Program-made: the position numbers and the translations under genes
From: Ruminiclostridium sp.
Lineage (GTDB): Bacteria > Bacillota > Clostridia > Oscillospirales > Ruminococcaceae
NCBI GenBank assembly: GCA_024682455.1
Contig: JAIKZF010000042.1
Span: forward strand, 1 to 46,197
Length of the DNA stretch: 46,197 nt
Reading direction: 5' to 3'
The notes under the pieces: model-generated
Database searches by the model: none
Seen by the model: only the letters and a program-made list of their open reading frames with translations
Told to the model about the DNA's origin: nothing
Shown here: in pieces, positions 7,479 to 15,955 of the stretch
Numbering within the stretch: position 1 is the stretch's first letter
How the letters are laid out: each line of letters begins with the position of its first letter

Positions 7479-8534
7479 TCAGAGCATCTTCTTGAATTCT
7501 TCCTTGTCGGGGCTGTATGTAAGAGCCGTTTCCCTGGTGATGACGCCGTCACGCGCGAGACGCTTAAGGCTCTCGTTCATGGTCCTCATGCCCATGGATA
7601 CGTTGGAGGCCATTACCTGCTCGATGAGGTGGGTCTTTTCGGAGCGGATATTGTTCGCGCACGCGTCGATATTGATGAGTATCTCGAACGCAGCCGTTCT
7701 TCCTCTTTCAACGTTGGCGCAGGGCAGGAGCATCTGCGAGATAACGCCGCGCAGGTTCTGGGAGAGCTGCATTCTGATCTGGTTCTGCTCCTCGGACGGG
7801 AATACGTCGATGATACGGTTTACGGTCTGAGCCGCGCCGGTCGTATGCAGGGTGCCGAGAACAAGGTGTCCCGTTTCAGCCGCCGTGATAGCGAGTCGGA
7901 TAGTCTCAAAGTCACGCATCTCGCCGACGAGGATAACGTCGGGGTTCTCACGCAGACCGGAGCGGAGCGCGTCGTTGAAGGAGCGCACGTCTGTGCCGAT
8001 CTCACGCTGATGTATGGTCGCGAGCTTGGGCTCATAGATATACTCGACAGGGTCCTCGATAGTGAGGATATGGCAGGCGCGGGAAACGTTGATCTGGTCG
8101 ACCATGGCTGCGAGGGTGGTGGACTTTCCCGAGCCGGTAGGTCCGGTAACGAGGATAAGGCCCTTCATCTCCTTGGTGAGGTTGATAGCCGCCGTCGGCA
8201 GGGAGATATCCTTGAAGGACGGGATATGCTCGTTGAGCAGACGGATAGCCGCCGCGAGCTTGCCGCCGTTCTGACGGTATACGTTGACTCTCTGACGTCC
8301 ACCGGAGGAAGCCGTGAACGAGAAGTCGATATCTATGCCCTCGCCGAGCTTCTTTTCCTGATCCGCGGTGAGCATGGAAAGGATCGTTGACTGGACCACG
8401 TCGTCGCTCATACCGTCGAACTTCTTGAGTTCACCGTTGATACGTATGGACGTGGGTGCTCCGACGGTCAGATGCACGTCGGACGCCGCCTTGCTTCTGG
8501 CGAAATTTAAAAGCTGATCTATTGTCATGGACAT
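7479..8534 (-). CDS. pilT: Twitching-motility/type IV pilus retraction ATPase, PilT type
   Basis: A 351-residue secretion-superfamily ATPase. In known systems PilT drives depolymerisation of type IV pili at the inner face of the membrane. Visible motifs are Walker A GPTGSGKST (131-139), the Asp box TIEDPVEY (158-165), Walker B DVILVGEMRD (199-208) and the His box HLVLGTLH (223-230). The C-terminal motif that is AIRNLIRE in proteobacterial PilT reads ACANNIRSEK here. The first ATG is favoured by GGGAGGA (complement of 8544-8550) 9 bases upstream. No pilin, PilB or PilC gene is in the window. It lies downstream of a CobU-like P-loop gene, probably in one transcript. Confidence 0.92.
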   Translation of the reverse strand: MSMTIDQLLNFARSKAASDVHLTVGAPTSIRINGELKKFDGMSDDVVQSTILSMLTADQEKKLGEGIDIDFSFTASSGGRQRVNVYRQNGGKLAAAIRLLNEHIPSFKDISLPTAAINLTKEMKGLILVTGPTGSGKSTTLAAMVDQINVSRACHILTIEDPVEYIYEPKLATIHQREIGTDVRSFNDALRSGLRENPDVILVGEMRDFETIRLAITAAETGHLVLGTLHTTGAAQTVNRIIDVFPSEEQNQIRMQLSQNLRGVISQMLLPCANVERGRTAAFEILINIDACANNIRSEKTHLIEQVMASNVSMGMRTMNESLKRLARDGVITRETALTYSPDKEEFKKML

Positions 8535-8562
8535 GGTGTATATTCCTCCCTAATTCCCATTT

Positions 8563-9105
8563 TCACTTTATTTTGAACTGTATGCCGCTTACGGAGAGGA
8601 AAACCTCCTGCGCGGTATTGGCTATACGCTGGTTCACGGCTCCGAGGATATCGCGGAACGCGGTCTGCTCCTCGTCGAGCGGGTTTACGGAGAAGCCGGG
8701 TTCGATCGTGATTATAACGAGAGCGCCGTTGAGGGCGATGACCTTGTTCATGCACTCGATAACGCTGTTTACGGCGGTGGAGCGCACCTTCTCATACTCT
8801 TCGTGGGTGATATGCGAGATATCCTTCACGCTGCTGCGCATGAGGTTCTCGACATAGCCGCCGAGGTTGTCGAGTATGAAGAACTTATGATCCTTGATAC
8901 AGGCTACGGGGTCGGTCACATTATCCACGATCTCCCATTTGACATCATTTTCCTTGTTGGAATACTCTAGCCTGTTGCGGGTCTCCGCGGGAAGCTCGGG
9001 GCTTGTGTTTATATATAATACATTGTCGCAGGTCCTGAAATACGAGATAGCCCATCTGCTTTTTCCGCTTACTGCTCCGCCGGTCACCAAGGTTATGCTT
9101 GACAT
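8563..9105 (-). CDS. CobU-like P-loop protein (cobinamide kinase family) without the guanylylated His
   Basis: A 180-residue protein alignable by eye along its whole length with CobU, the bifunctional adenosylcobinamide kinase/guanylyltransferase. It has the P-loop TGGAVSGKS (about 8-16), the LYINTS strand and the C-terminal FRDILGAVNQR and VSGIQFKIK motifs. The segment that carries His46 in Salmonella CobU (IQHHK) reads LEYSN here, so the covalent GMP site is missing. The start at 9105 is chosen because GGGAGGT (complement of 9115-9121) is 9 bases upstream; the ATG at 9114 directly touches that site. No other cobalamin gene is nearby. The partner is pilT, 28 bases downstream. Confidence 0.75.
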   Translation of the reverse strand: MSSITLVTGGAVSGKSRWAISYFRTCDNVLYINTSPELPAETRNRLEYSNKENDVKWEIVDNVTDPVACIKDHKFFILDNLGGYVENLMRSSVKDISHITHEEYEKVRSTAVNSVIECMNKVIALNGALVIITIEPGFSVNPLDEEQTAFRDILGAVNQRIANTAQEVFLSVSGIQFKIK

Positions 9106-9180
9106 TCTGTTCATACCTCCCGAAGCTCCTTTTTAAATTAAATTCATAATTACGCTGTTTTTCCAAACTGCGCCTCTATC

Positions 9181-9209
9181 ATTATATACCATTTTTCTTT
9201 CAAAGTCAA
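9181..9209 (-). promoter_or_regulatory. Promoter of the cobU-like/pilT leftward unit
   Basis: On the minus strand TTGACT (9204-9209), a 17-base spacer and TATAAT (9181-9186) form a near-consensus sigma-A promoter. It starts transcription about 70 bases before the cobU-like gene. The rightward promoter at 9290-9318 is divergent from it. Confidence 0.8.
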
Positions 9210-9289
9210 GGAAAACTTTTAGTATAAACGTAAAATCGCGGTTACAAAACAGCGCGGAAGAAAATCTTGTAAATATGCACTAAACCCAC

Positions 9290-9318
9290 TTGTATTTTTT
9301 GTTTATTTGTGATATAAT
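9290..9318 (+). promoter_or_regulatory. Promoter of the small membrane protein/FtsX-like permease unit
   Basis: TTGTAT (9290-9295), a 17-base spacer and TATAAT (9313-9318) with an extended TG one base before the -10 box. The gene's ribosome binding site follows at 9350-9355. Confidence 0.7.
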
Positions 9319-9364
9319 GGTTTTATGTATCTGTATATTGACCACAACAAAGGAGACATATATA

Positions 9365-9943
9365 ATGGACAGATTTTCCGAGCAGCTTATCAAAAAGGAA
9401 GCCACGGGCAGGGATATGTTTATCCGCGGGCTGTATATCGCCGCGGCAATGGCGCTTCTCGCGGGGACGGCGTTCCTGCTGCTGTATTTCGGGCTGGCGG
9501 CTCTCGCGATAGCCGGAGCCGTGATATGGGGACTGGTGTGGCTGCTCCAGGGCACATCGGTGGAGTATGAGTACATCGTCACCAACGACGACCTCGACAT
9601 AGACAAGATAATCGGAAGACGCAAGCGCAAACGCCTGATCACCGTGAGCCTCAGCAAGGTGCAGGAGCTCGCCGAGCTGAAAAGCGACGGCTCGGTGAAC
9701 GCCGACGTTACCGTAATGGCTCACGACGAGACCGGCACGGATATGTGGTACCTCTGCGCGGATACCGACAAGTACGGCAGGCTCGCGGTCATCTTCAACC
9801 CCGACCGCAATACGCTCTACAATATGATAGGAGGCTTCTCCCCCGCAGTAAGGAACAGGTATTCCGATCTTTACAAGGCCGTAAAGCCCGAAAACAAGGA
9901 CGAGGAGCAGGAACCCGAAGACCCGGCCGCACCGGAGGAATGA
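9365..9943 (+). CDS. Membrane protein with a cytosolic PH-like C-terminal region (192 aa)
   Basis: Two close hydrophobic segments (about 22-42 and 44-63) form a hairpin anchor. A soluble part of about 110 residues follows, rich in beta-forming stretches such as EYEYIVTNDDLDIDK, and ends in an acidic tail. It resembles clostridial DUF6106-type proteins as I remember them; the function is unknown. ATG at 9365 is chosen because AAGGAG (9350-9355) is 9 bases upstream. An earlier in-frame ATG at 9290 lies inside the promoter. The stop is 1 base from the TTG start of the large permease gene, so the two are translationally coupled and may work together. Confidence 0.8.
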   Translation: MDRFSEQLIKKEATGRDMFIRGLYIAAAMALLAGTAFLLLYFGLAALAIAGAVIWGLVWLLQGTSVEYEYIVTNDDLDIDKIIGRRKRKRLITVSLSKVQELAELKSDGSVNADVTVMAHDETGTDMWYLCADTDKYGRLAVIFNPDRNTLYNMIGGFSPAVRNRYSDLYKAVKPENKDEEQEPEDPAAPEE

Positions 9944-9944
9944 T

Positions 9945-12900
9945 TTGAGAAAAAACGTACTGAAAAAAAGCGCCCTGCGTGAGATACGCTCGACACTCAG
10001 CCGCTTCCTGTCGATCTTCGGCATAGTGGCGCTGGGCGTGGGGTTCTTCTCGGGAGTCAAGGCCGCGTCGCCGGATATGCGCGCCACAGTCGACGACTAT
10101 CTCGACGATTATCGCCTCGCGGATATGCGCATAGTCTCCACCTGCGGCTTCGACGGCGGCGATATAGCCGCAGCGCAGACGATAGATGGCGCGGAGGTCT
10201 ACCCGTCATATTTTACCGATCTGGTCTCGCACTGCGAGGGGCGCTCCCCCGCCGCGGCAAGGCTCACGTCCCTGAGCGCCGACGTTATCGGCGGCAGGGT
10301 CAACGCGCTCGTGCTCGCGTCGGGCAGAATGCCCGCGAACGAGCGCGAGTGCCTTGTGGATTCCTCCAAGATGAAGGGAGGCCCCGCGGTAGGCTCGACG
10401 GTGCGCTTCACGGCAAACGACGGCTCCGACCCCGACGATATGCTGTCCGTTTACGAGTACACGATAGTCGGAGCCGTCAACTCCCCCATGTACATCGACA
10501 AGACCACGCGCGGCAGCACCACGGTCGGCAACGGCTCGATAGAGTCGGTCTACTATATACCCGAGGAGAATTTCATCTTTGAGTACCATACCGAGCTGTA
10601 TCTGCGCTTCCCGGAGCTGGAGAGCTTCATCTGTTACAGCGACGCGTACCGCGACAGAGCGGACGCCTTTGCGGATACGGCGGAGGAGATCGGCGAAAGG
10701 CGCGCGAAGGAGCGCTATGCCGATATCGTGTCGGAGGCTGACGAAAAGCTCGCCGACGCGGAACGTGAGCTTGCGGACGCACAGAAGGAATACGACGATA
10801 AGATAGCCGACGGCGAAAAGGAGCTCGCCGACGGTGAAGCCGAAATAGCAGAGAATGAGCGGAAGCTCGCCGACGCCGAGGCGGAGATAGCAGAGAACGA
10901 GCAAAAGCTCGCCGACGCCGAGGCGGAGATAGCAGAGAATGAGCAGAAACTCATCGACGCCGAGGCGGAGATAGCCGAGAACGAACAGAAGCTCCTCGAC
11001 GCCGAGGCGGAGATAGCCGAAAATGAGCGGAAGCTCATCGACGCCGAGGCGGAGATAGCAGAGAACCGCAAAAAGCTCGAAGACGGCAGAAAAGAAACGG
11101 AAGAAGGCAGGCGAAAGCTCGAAGACGCGGAATCCGCCTACAACGACGGCCTCGCGGAATATGAGAGCGGGCTGCGTAAATATAACGACGGTCTCGCGGA
11201 ATATCAGACCAATCTTGACGAATACAACGCCCGGAAGGAGCAGCTCGCGGCGGCACGTGAGGAATTACGCGCCGGCGAGGAGGCTCTGGAGGCGGGCAAA
11301 GCGGAGCTTGAAGCCCGGAAGGCGCAGCTCACGGCTGCGAAAGCGCAGCTCGCGGCGGCGCTGGGGCTGCCGGAGCTGCCCGACGCGGCATTACAGATGT
11401 ACGCGTCGGTGCCGCAGGTCGCGCAGCTCATAGCGGCGCAGAAAGCGATAGAGGAAGCGGAGACCGAAATAGCGCGGAATGAGGCGGAGCTCGCCGCGGC
11501 AAGGCAGCAGCTCGACGAGGCGCAGGCACGGCTCGACGAGGGAGGCATACAGCTCCGGGACGCGAAATTGCAGCTCAACGCCGCGCGCATGGAGCTGGAA
11601 TCCGCGGAAAAGCAGCTCTCCGGCGCCGCCGCGGAGATAGCCGACGGAAAGGCGGAGCTGGCGGACGCGGAAGCCGAGCTTGCAGACGGCGAAAAAAAGC
11701 TCGCCGACGCGGAAGCCGAGCTTGCGGACGGCAGAAAGAAGCTGGACGACGCGAAGTCGGAGGTCGCCGACGGTTGGAAGGAACTGAACGACGCGAAGTC
11801 AGAGGTCGCCGACGGCTGGAAGGAACTGAACGACGCAAAGTCGGAAGTCTCCGACGGCAGGAAGGAACTCGACGACGGCAGGGCCGAGGTCGAGGACGGA
11901 AAAAAGGAGCTCGCCGACGCGAAGATAAAGCTGGAGGACGGCAGAAAAGAGCTGGAGGACGGCAAGACCGAGGGCGCGGAGAAGATAGCCGATGCCCGCG
12001 CGGAGCTCGACGACGCTCACAAAAAGCTCGAAGACCTGTCCGAGCCGAAATGGTACGTATTCACCCGGGACGACTACCCGGGCTACACCGAGTACGGCGA
12101 GAACGCGGACAGGATAAACAATATAGCGGCTGTATTCCCGGTGTTCTTCATCATCGTGGCTATGCTGGTCTGCCTGACCACAATGTCCCGCATGGTGGAG
12201 GAGCAGCGCGTCTGCATAGGCACGCTCAAGGCTCTCGGCTACGGGAACGGCGCGATAATCTCGAAATATATGTTCTACGCGGTATCCGCGACCCTGCTGG
12301 GCTGCGTGACAGGCTGCGGCGTGGGCATGTATCTTTTCCCGTTCGTCATAATCACCGCCTACGGAATGATGTATGACATAATCGGAATGTCGCTGAGCAT
12401 AGATATCGTGACGGCTCTCACAGCAAGCGCGGTATTCACGGCTGCTATCGCATTCACGGTATGGCTGACGGCGCGTTCGGCTCTCGCGGAGCAGGCTGCT
12501 CAGCTCATGCGCCCCAAGGCTCCGAAGAACGGCAAGCGCATACTTCTCGAACACATAACGCCGATATGGAAGCATTTCGGCTTCAGCAGCAAGGTCACCG
12601 CGCGCAATCTATTCCGCTACAAACGCAAGATGTTCATGACGGTGATAGGCATAGCGGGCTGCACCGCGCTGCTGCTGACGGGGCTTGCGCTCTACGACTC
12701 GATAAACGACATCATAGCCAAGCAGTTCGAGGACATACAAAACTATCAGGGCATACTCGCCTATGACGCGGACGGCGAGCCCGACGCTCCGGACAGGGCG
12801 GCGGCTGTCGTCTCAAAGCACGGCGGCGACAGCATAAGGCTGTATCAGAAGCTCGTCAAGGTCTCCGCAGGCGGCAGGTCGGTGAACGCGTACATTTCCG

Positions 12901-13718
12901 TTCCGTCCGAGCCGGAGCGCTTTACGGAATTTTTCGACCTGCGCAACCGCACCACCGGCGAGAAATACTCTCTCTCCGGGGACAGCATTTATCTGGACGA
13001 GAAGTCAACTCTGCTCCTCGGCGGGCTCGGACCGGGCGGCACCGCGGAGATCGAGCTCGGCGAGACGCGCCGCGTCCCCGTGACCGTTACCGCGCCTTTT
13101 GAGAACCATCCCAATCATTATATATATATGACTCCCGGAACCTACGAGAAGATCACCGGGGATAAGCCCGAATACAACGTGCTCTACTTCCGGCACAGTC
13201 TCGGAACAGGCAGAGAGCAGGACAAGCTGGGCGAGGAGCTTCTTGCCGAGGACGGCGTGCTGACGGTAAGCTTTAATTCCAACACGGTAAGGACATTCAC
13301 GGCTATGCTCGAGGCTCTCGGGCTCGTTATAGTGGTCATTATAGCGTCCGCGGGGCTGCTCGCGTTCGTCGTGACCTATAACCTGACGAATATCAACATC
13401 ACCGAGCGTATCCGCGAGATAGCGACTCTCAAAGTCCTCGGCTTCTACGATATCGAGGTGGATAAGTACATCTTCCGCGAGAATATCATATTGTCGCTGA
13501 TAGGTACCGCCGCAGGCCTCGTCCTCGGCAGATACCTTGCGACGTTCGTGATAACCACCGCAGAGGTCGATCTGGTAATGTTCGGCAGGAATATCTATCC
13601 GATAAGCTATATCGTCGCCGCAGCCGCGACCGTCCTCTTCTCCGTTCTCGTGACTTTTGCTATGCATAAGCGGCTCAGAAATGTCGATATGATCGAAGCC
13701 CTCAAGTCCGTAGAATAA
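9945..13718 (+). CDS. FtsX/MacB-like ABC permease with a giant extracytoplasmic coiled coil
   Basis: A 1257-residue protein. One membrane helix at about 19-40 is followed by an extracytoplasmic domain, then a very long Ala/Glu/Lys/Asp coiled coil (about 255-697) containing near-exact 14-residue repeats. Next come three membrane helices (about 725-845), a second half starting with one helix (about 895-918), a second extracytoplasmic domain and three last helices (about 1118-1245). This is two FtsX-type four-helix units, as in MacB/FtsX permeases, which transmit ATPase movement across the membrane rather than forming a channel. No ATPase gene is adjacent. TTG at 9945 is the start, with GGAGGA (9934-9939) 5 bases upstream inside the previous gene. 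A convergent terminator follows. Confidence 0.88.
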   Translation: MRKNVLKKSALREIRSTLSRFLSIFGIVALGVGFFSGVKAASPDMRATVDDYLDDYRLADMRIVSTCGFDGGDIAAAQTIDGAEVYPSYFTDLVSHCEGRSPAAARLTSLSADVIGGRVNALVLASGRMPANERECLVDSSKMKGGPAVGSTVRFTANDGSDPDDMLSVYEYTIVGAVNSPMYIDKTTRGSTTVGNGSIESVYYIPEENFIFEYHTELYLRFPELESFICYSDAYRDRADAFADTAEEIGERRAKERYADIVSEADEKLADAERELADAQKEYDDKIADGEKELADGEAEIAENERKLADAEAEIAENEQKLADAEAEIAENEQKLIDAEAEIAENEQKLLDAEAEIAENERKLIDAEAEIAENRKKLEDGRKETEEGRRKLEDAESAYNDGLAEYESGLRKYNDGLAEYQTNLDEYNARKEQLAAAREELRAGEEALEAGKAELEARKAQLTAAKAQLAAALGLPELPDAALQMYASVPQVAQLIAAQKAIEEAETEIARNEAELAAARQQLDEAQARLDEGGIQLRDAKLQLNAARMELESAEKQLSGAAAEIADGKAELADAEAELADGEKKLADAEAELADGRKKLDDAKSEVADGWKELNDAKSEVADGWKELNDAKSEVSDGRKELDDGRAEVEDGKKELADAKIKLEDGRKELEDGKTEGAEKIADARAELDDAHKKLEDLSEPKWYVFTRDDYPGYTEYGENADRINNIAAVFPVFFIIVAMLVCLTTMSRMVEEQRVCIGTLKALGYGNGAIISKYMFYAVSATLLGCVTGCGVGMYLFPFVIITAYGMMYDIIGMSLSIDIVTALTASAVFTAAIAFTVWLTARSALAEQAAQLMRPKAPKNGKRILLEHITPIWKHFGFSSKVTARNLFRYKRKMFMTVIGIAGCTALLLTGLALYDSINDIIAKQFEDIQNYQGILAYDADGEPDAPDRAAAVVSKHGGDSIRLYQKLVKVSAGGRSVNAYISVPSEPERFTEFFDLRNRTTGEKYSLSGDSIYLDEKSTLLLGGLGPGGTAEIELGETRRVPVTVTAPFENHPNHYIYMTPGTYEKITGDKPEYNVLYFRHSLGTGREQDKLGEELLAEDGVLTVSFNSNTVRTFTAMLEALGLVIVVIIASAGLLAFVVTYNLTNINITERIREIATLKVLGFYDIEVDKYIFRENIILSLIGTAAGLVLGRYLATFVITTAEVDLVMFGRNIYPISYIVAAAATVLFSVLVTFAMHKRLRNVDMIEALKSVE
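10836..11084 (+). repeat. Tandem 42-bp repeats, block 1, inside the permease gene
   Basis: Six consecutive units (the last partial) start at 10836, 10878, 10920, 10962, 11004 and 11046. Each encodes a 14-residue motif of the form EAEIAENEQKLxDA, exactly two heptads. The units differ at a few positions only, so recent unit duplication is likely and copy number may vary between strains. Confidence 0.9.
11661..11870 (+). repeat. Tandem 42-bp repeats, block 2, inside the permease gene
   Basis: Five units of 42 bp start at 11661, 11703, 11745, 11787 and 11829 and encode 14-residue motifs of the form ADAEAELADGxKKL or NDAKSEVADGWKEL. More degenerate copies continue to about 12035. They keep the same two-heptad period as block 1 but differ in sequence from it. 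Confidence 0.85.
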
Positions 13719-13958
13719 GCGCTGCACGCGAGCTGGGGGAAGAAGGGAGAGGGAAGGAAGGAAGCCCCTTTCTGGGGGAGGAAGAGAAAGGGTAGGAAGG
13801 AAGCCCCTTTCCAAGGAAAGGCGCTCCCTCCCTCCCCTCTCCCTCCCTCCCCCAGACCCCCTATCTCCCTCTCCCCTCCCTCCCGCGGGAAAGGCCAACC
13901 GCTTCGCCTTGCAGCGAGGGTAGGTAGTACGCCTTTTAGCACTAAAAGCATAAAAAAA
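13719..13958. other. Gene-free spacer with a purine/pyrimidine tract
   Basis: From about 13727 to 13805 the plus strand is almost all purine apart from short CCCC/TTT runs. From about 13822 to 13885 it is almost all pyrimidine (CTCCCTCC repeats). An 18-bp direct repeat, AGGAAGGAAGCCCCTTTC, occurs at 13755-13772 and 13794-13811. The CCTTTCC/GGAAAGG pair at 13805-13820 can fold. No promoter or convincing reading frame is seen. Transcription converges here from the permease on the left and the sugar importer on the right. Confidence 0.7.
13897..13937. repeat. 41-bp intergenic repeat, copy A
   Basis: It begins AACCGCTTCGCCTTGCAGCG and ends CCTTTT. It matches 37 of 41 positions of the segment at 42260-42300, in the same orientation. 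Both copies are in gene-free spacers between convergent genes. They look like members of a dispersed intergenic repeat family. Confidence 0.75.
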
Positions 13959-13995
13959 CTGCTCCCTTTTAAGCGAAAGGGAGCAGAATTTTCAT
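13959..13995. terminator. Bidirectional intrinsic terminator
   Basis: CTGCTCCCTTT (13959-13969) pairs with AAAGGGAGCAG (13976-13986) around a 6-base loop. On the minus strand seven Ts follow; on the plus strand AATTTTCATTT follows. It can end both the sugar-importer operon and the FtsX-like permease transcript. Confidence 0.88.
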
Positions 13996-14006
13996 TTAAG
14001 AGAACA

Positions 14007-14885
14007 TTAACCCTTAACAGAACCGAGGGTTACACCGCCGATGATGAACTTGGAGAGGAAGAGATAAACTACTACTACCGGTACGATAGCAAGCAGGATT
14101 ATCATGTAAACCTCACCCATATCGCCCGCCTGCGAATTGATACGCGAACGGACAACGGAAAGCATGATCGGCAGAGTCCATACTTCCTTCTTATCAAGGA
14201 TAAGAGCGGGAGTGAAGAAGTTGTTCCATGTACCAACGAACGAGAAGATCATCTGAACTGCAAGAGCGGGCTTGAGAATAGGTGTGCAGATGAAGTTGAA
14301 CGTTCTGAACTCGTTCGAGCCGTCAACACGCGCAGCCTCAACTATTTCGAGCGGAAGCGTACTGTCGATGTACTGCTTCATGTAGAAATAGGTAGCCGGA
14401 GCCGCGATAGCCGGTATAATGAGCGGCCAGTAAGTGTTGGTAAGACCGAGAGCGTTTACGAGCTTTACGAAACCGAGCGCGGAAACCTGCGTCGGGATCA
14501 TCATTACGAGAATGATGAACTTGTGAGCCACATTTCTGCCCTTGAAATCATATACGCATACGCCGTACGCTGTCATAGCGGAGAAGTATGTCGAAATGAT
14601 GCAGGTGCAGGCGGAAACGATAAAGCTGTTCAGCATGCCCTGAGGCAGGAAGAAGATGCTCTGGTCGTTCCAGGCTGTAACAAGGTTGTCAATGAAATGC
14701 TCTTTCGGAAGCAGAGTAAAGCCTGCCTGTAACTGAGCGTTGCTTCTTGTAGCGTTGATTATCAGCAGATAGAAGGAGAAAAGGCTGAGTACAGTTACGA
14801 ATACAAGAAATATGTAAGAAACTATTTTCGCGATAAGAAGCGATGTTTTGTTGCCCTTATCGATATACTCCATATGAGAAGCCAT
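14007..14885 (-). CDS. Carbohydrate ABC importer permease, MalG/MsmG type
   Basis: A 292-residue inner-membrane permease with about six hydrophobic segments. The EAA loop that contacts the ATPase is EAARVDGSNEF, followed by the usual P-I-x-x-P-A pattern. It would form a heterodimer with the permease encoded just upstream and import a sugar or oligosaccharide delivered by the binding lipoprotein. The start ATG shares a base with the stop of the upstream permease gene (both at 14885), so translation is coupled. No ATPase gene follows; the operon ends at the terminator at 13959-13995. Confidence 0.92.
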   Translation of the reverse strand: MASHMEYIDKGNKTSLLIAKIVSYIFLVFVTVLSLFSFYLLIINATRSNAQLQAGFTLLPKEHFIDNLVTAWNDQSIFFLPQGMLNSFIVSACTCIISTYFSAMTAYGVCVYDFKGRNVAHKFIILVMMIPTQVSALGFVKLVNALGLTNTYWPLIIPAIAAPATYFYMKQYIDSTLPLEIVEAARVDGSNEFRTFNFICTPILKPALAVQMIFSFVGTWNNFFTPALILDKKEVWTLPIMLSVVRSRINSQAGDMGEVYMIILLAIVPVVVVYLFLSKFIIGGVTLGSVKG

Positions 14886-15838
14886 TACTTCTTACCTCCC
14901 TTTTTTTCCTTTTTTGGTTCTGTGGTTCTGAATACAACGAAGCTCAGTACGCCTGTTATGATGAACAGAACGATGGATACCGTACCTGCCATACCGTAGT
15001 TCTTGGAGGTACCGATGTAGTTGTTCAGAGCCATTACGAGAGTCTTGGTCGTATTGTTAGGCGAACCCTTACCGGAAGAAATGATCTGCGGTACGTCGAA
15101 CATCTGGAGACCACCGATGAGAGCGGTGATAACAACGTAAATGATGATCGGCATAAGCAGGGGAAGCGTTATTCTGAAGAATACCTGTACCGAGGTCGCG
15201 CCGTCTATGGAAGCCGCTTCGAACAGGCTCTGGTCGATACCCATGATACCTGCCATCAGCAGTATCGTGGTATTACCGAACCACATGAGGAAGTTTATGA
15301 AGGCGACGATAGAACGTGCCGACCATTTATTGTTGAAGAATTCAAAGATCTCTCCGCCGTTTGCTGTAAGCATCTGGTTGATAGGACCAACGTTGGAGAA
15401 GAGGGTGAAGAACAGCATCGCGAACGCCGAAGCCATTATCAGGTTAGGCATATAGATAACTGTCTTGAAGAATGTCTGACCCTTGATCTTCATTCTTTCG
15501 CTTGTAAAAATGACTGCGAGCAAGAGCGCGAATACGATCTGCGGAACCGCGCCCATTATCCACATTATCATTGTGTTTCCTGCGTAATTGATGATATCGA
15601 TGCTGCCGCTGCTCTTGGGTGTGAACAGGGTAACAAAGTTTTCAAAGCCTACGAAGGTCGGACCGACATGCTTGAGTCCGTCCATGTAGTCCTCAAAGAA
15701 TGCACTGTAGAATGTCGAGAAAAGCGGTACTAACGAGCAGAAGATATAAACAACAAAGAACGGAGATATGAATAGATAGCCCCATTTAGCGTAGCTTATA
15801 GACTTGTGCTTTACCGGCGCGTTTGTGTTTGAACTCAT
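14885..15838 (-). CDS. Carbohydrate ABC importer permease, MalF/MsmF type
   Basis: A 317-residue permease with about six membrane segments and the EAA motif FEAASIDGATSVQ. The first 20 residues are hydrophilic and presumably cytosolic. GAGAGGA lies about 12 bases before the ATG. The gene is 117 bases downstream of the binding-protein gene, and that gap contains a stable hairpin. Both permeases use more AT-rich codons than the flanking housekeeping genes, which agrees with high expression or a different history. Confidence 0.92.
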   Translation of the reverse strand: MSSNTNAPVKHKSISYAKWGYLFISPFFVVYIFCSLVPLFSTFYSAFFEDYMDGLKHVGPTFVGFENFVTLFTPKSSGSIDIINYAGNTMIMWIMGAVPQIVFALLLAVIFTSERMKIKGQTFFKTVIYMPNLIMASAFAMLFFTLFSNVGPINQMLTANGGEIFEFFNNKWSARSIVAFINFLMWFGNTTILLMAGIMGIDQSLFEAASIDGATSVQVFFRITLPLLMPIIIYVVITALIGGLQMFDVPQIISSGKGSPNNTTKTLVMALNNYIGTSKNYGMAGTVSIVLFIITGVLSFVVFRTTEPKKEKKGGKK

Positions 15839-15888
15839 AAAGCCGTTATCCTCTCATAATGAATTAGTTATTGTCTGAAATTGAAGCA

Positions 15889-15919
15889 AGAGGCGAAGCA
15901 AGTAACTTGCCTCGCCTCT
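15889..15919 (-). promoter_or_regulatory. Intercistronic hairpin between binding-protein and permease genes
   Basis: AGAGGCGA (15889-15896) with TCGCCTCT (15912-15919), and inside it GCAAG (15898-15902) with CTTGC (15906-15910), form a 13-bp stem with one mismatch. No clear T-run follows on the minus strand. Hairpins at this place in sugar importer operons usually stabilise the upstream mRNA or partly terminate, giving more binding protein than permease. Confidence 0.65.
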
Positions 15920-15955
15920 CAATTCAGCAATTATTTGTTTTTTCTGTAAGATGAC

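Noticed and set aside
9290-9364. Earlier start (9290) for the small membrane protein
   Set aside because: That ATG overlaps the -35 element and has no ribosome binding site, whereas AAGGAG stands 9 bases before 9365.
10836-11084. Regular 42-bp repeats as a CRISPR array
   Set aside because: The units are contiguous without spacers, keep the reading frame and encode coiled-coil heptads.
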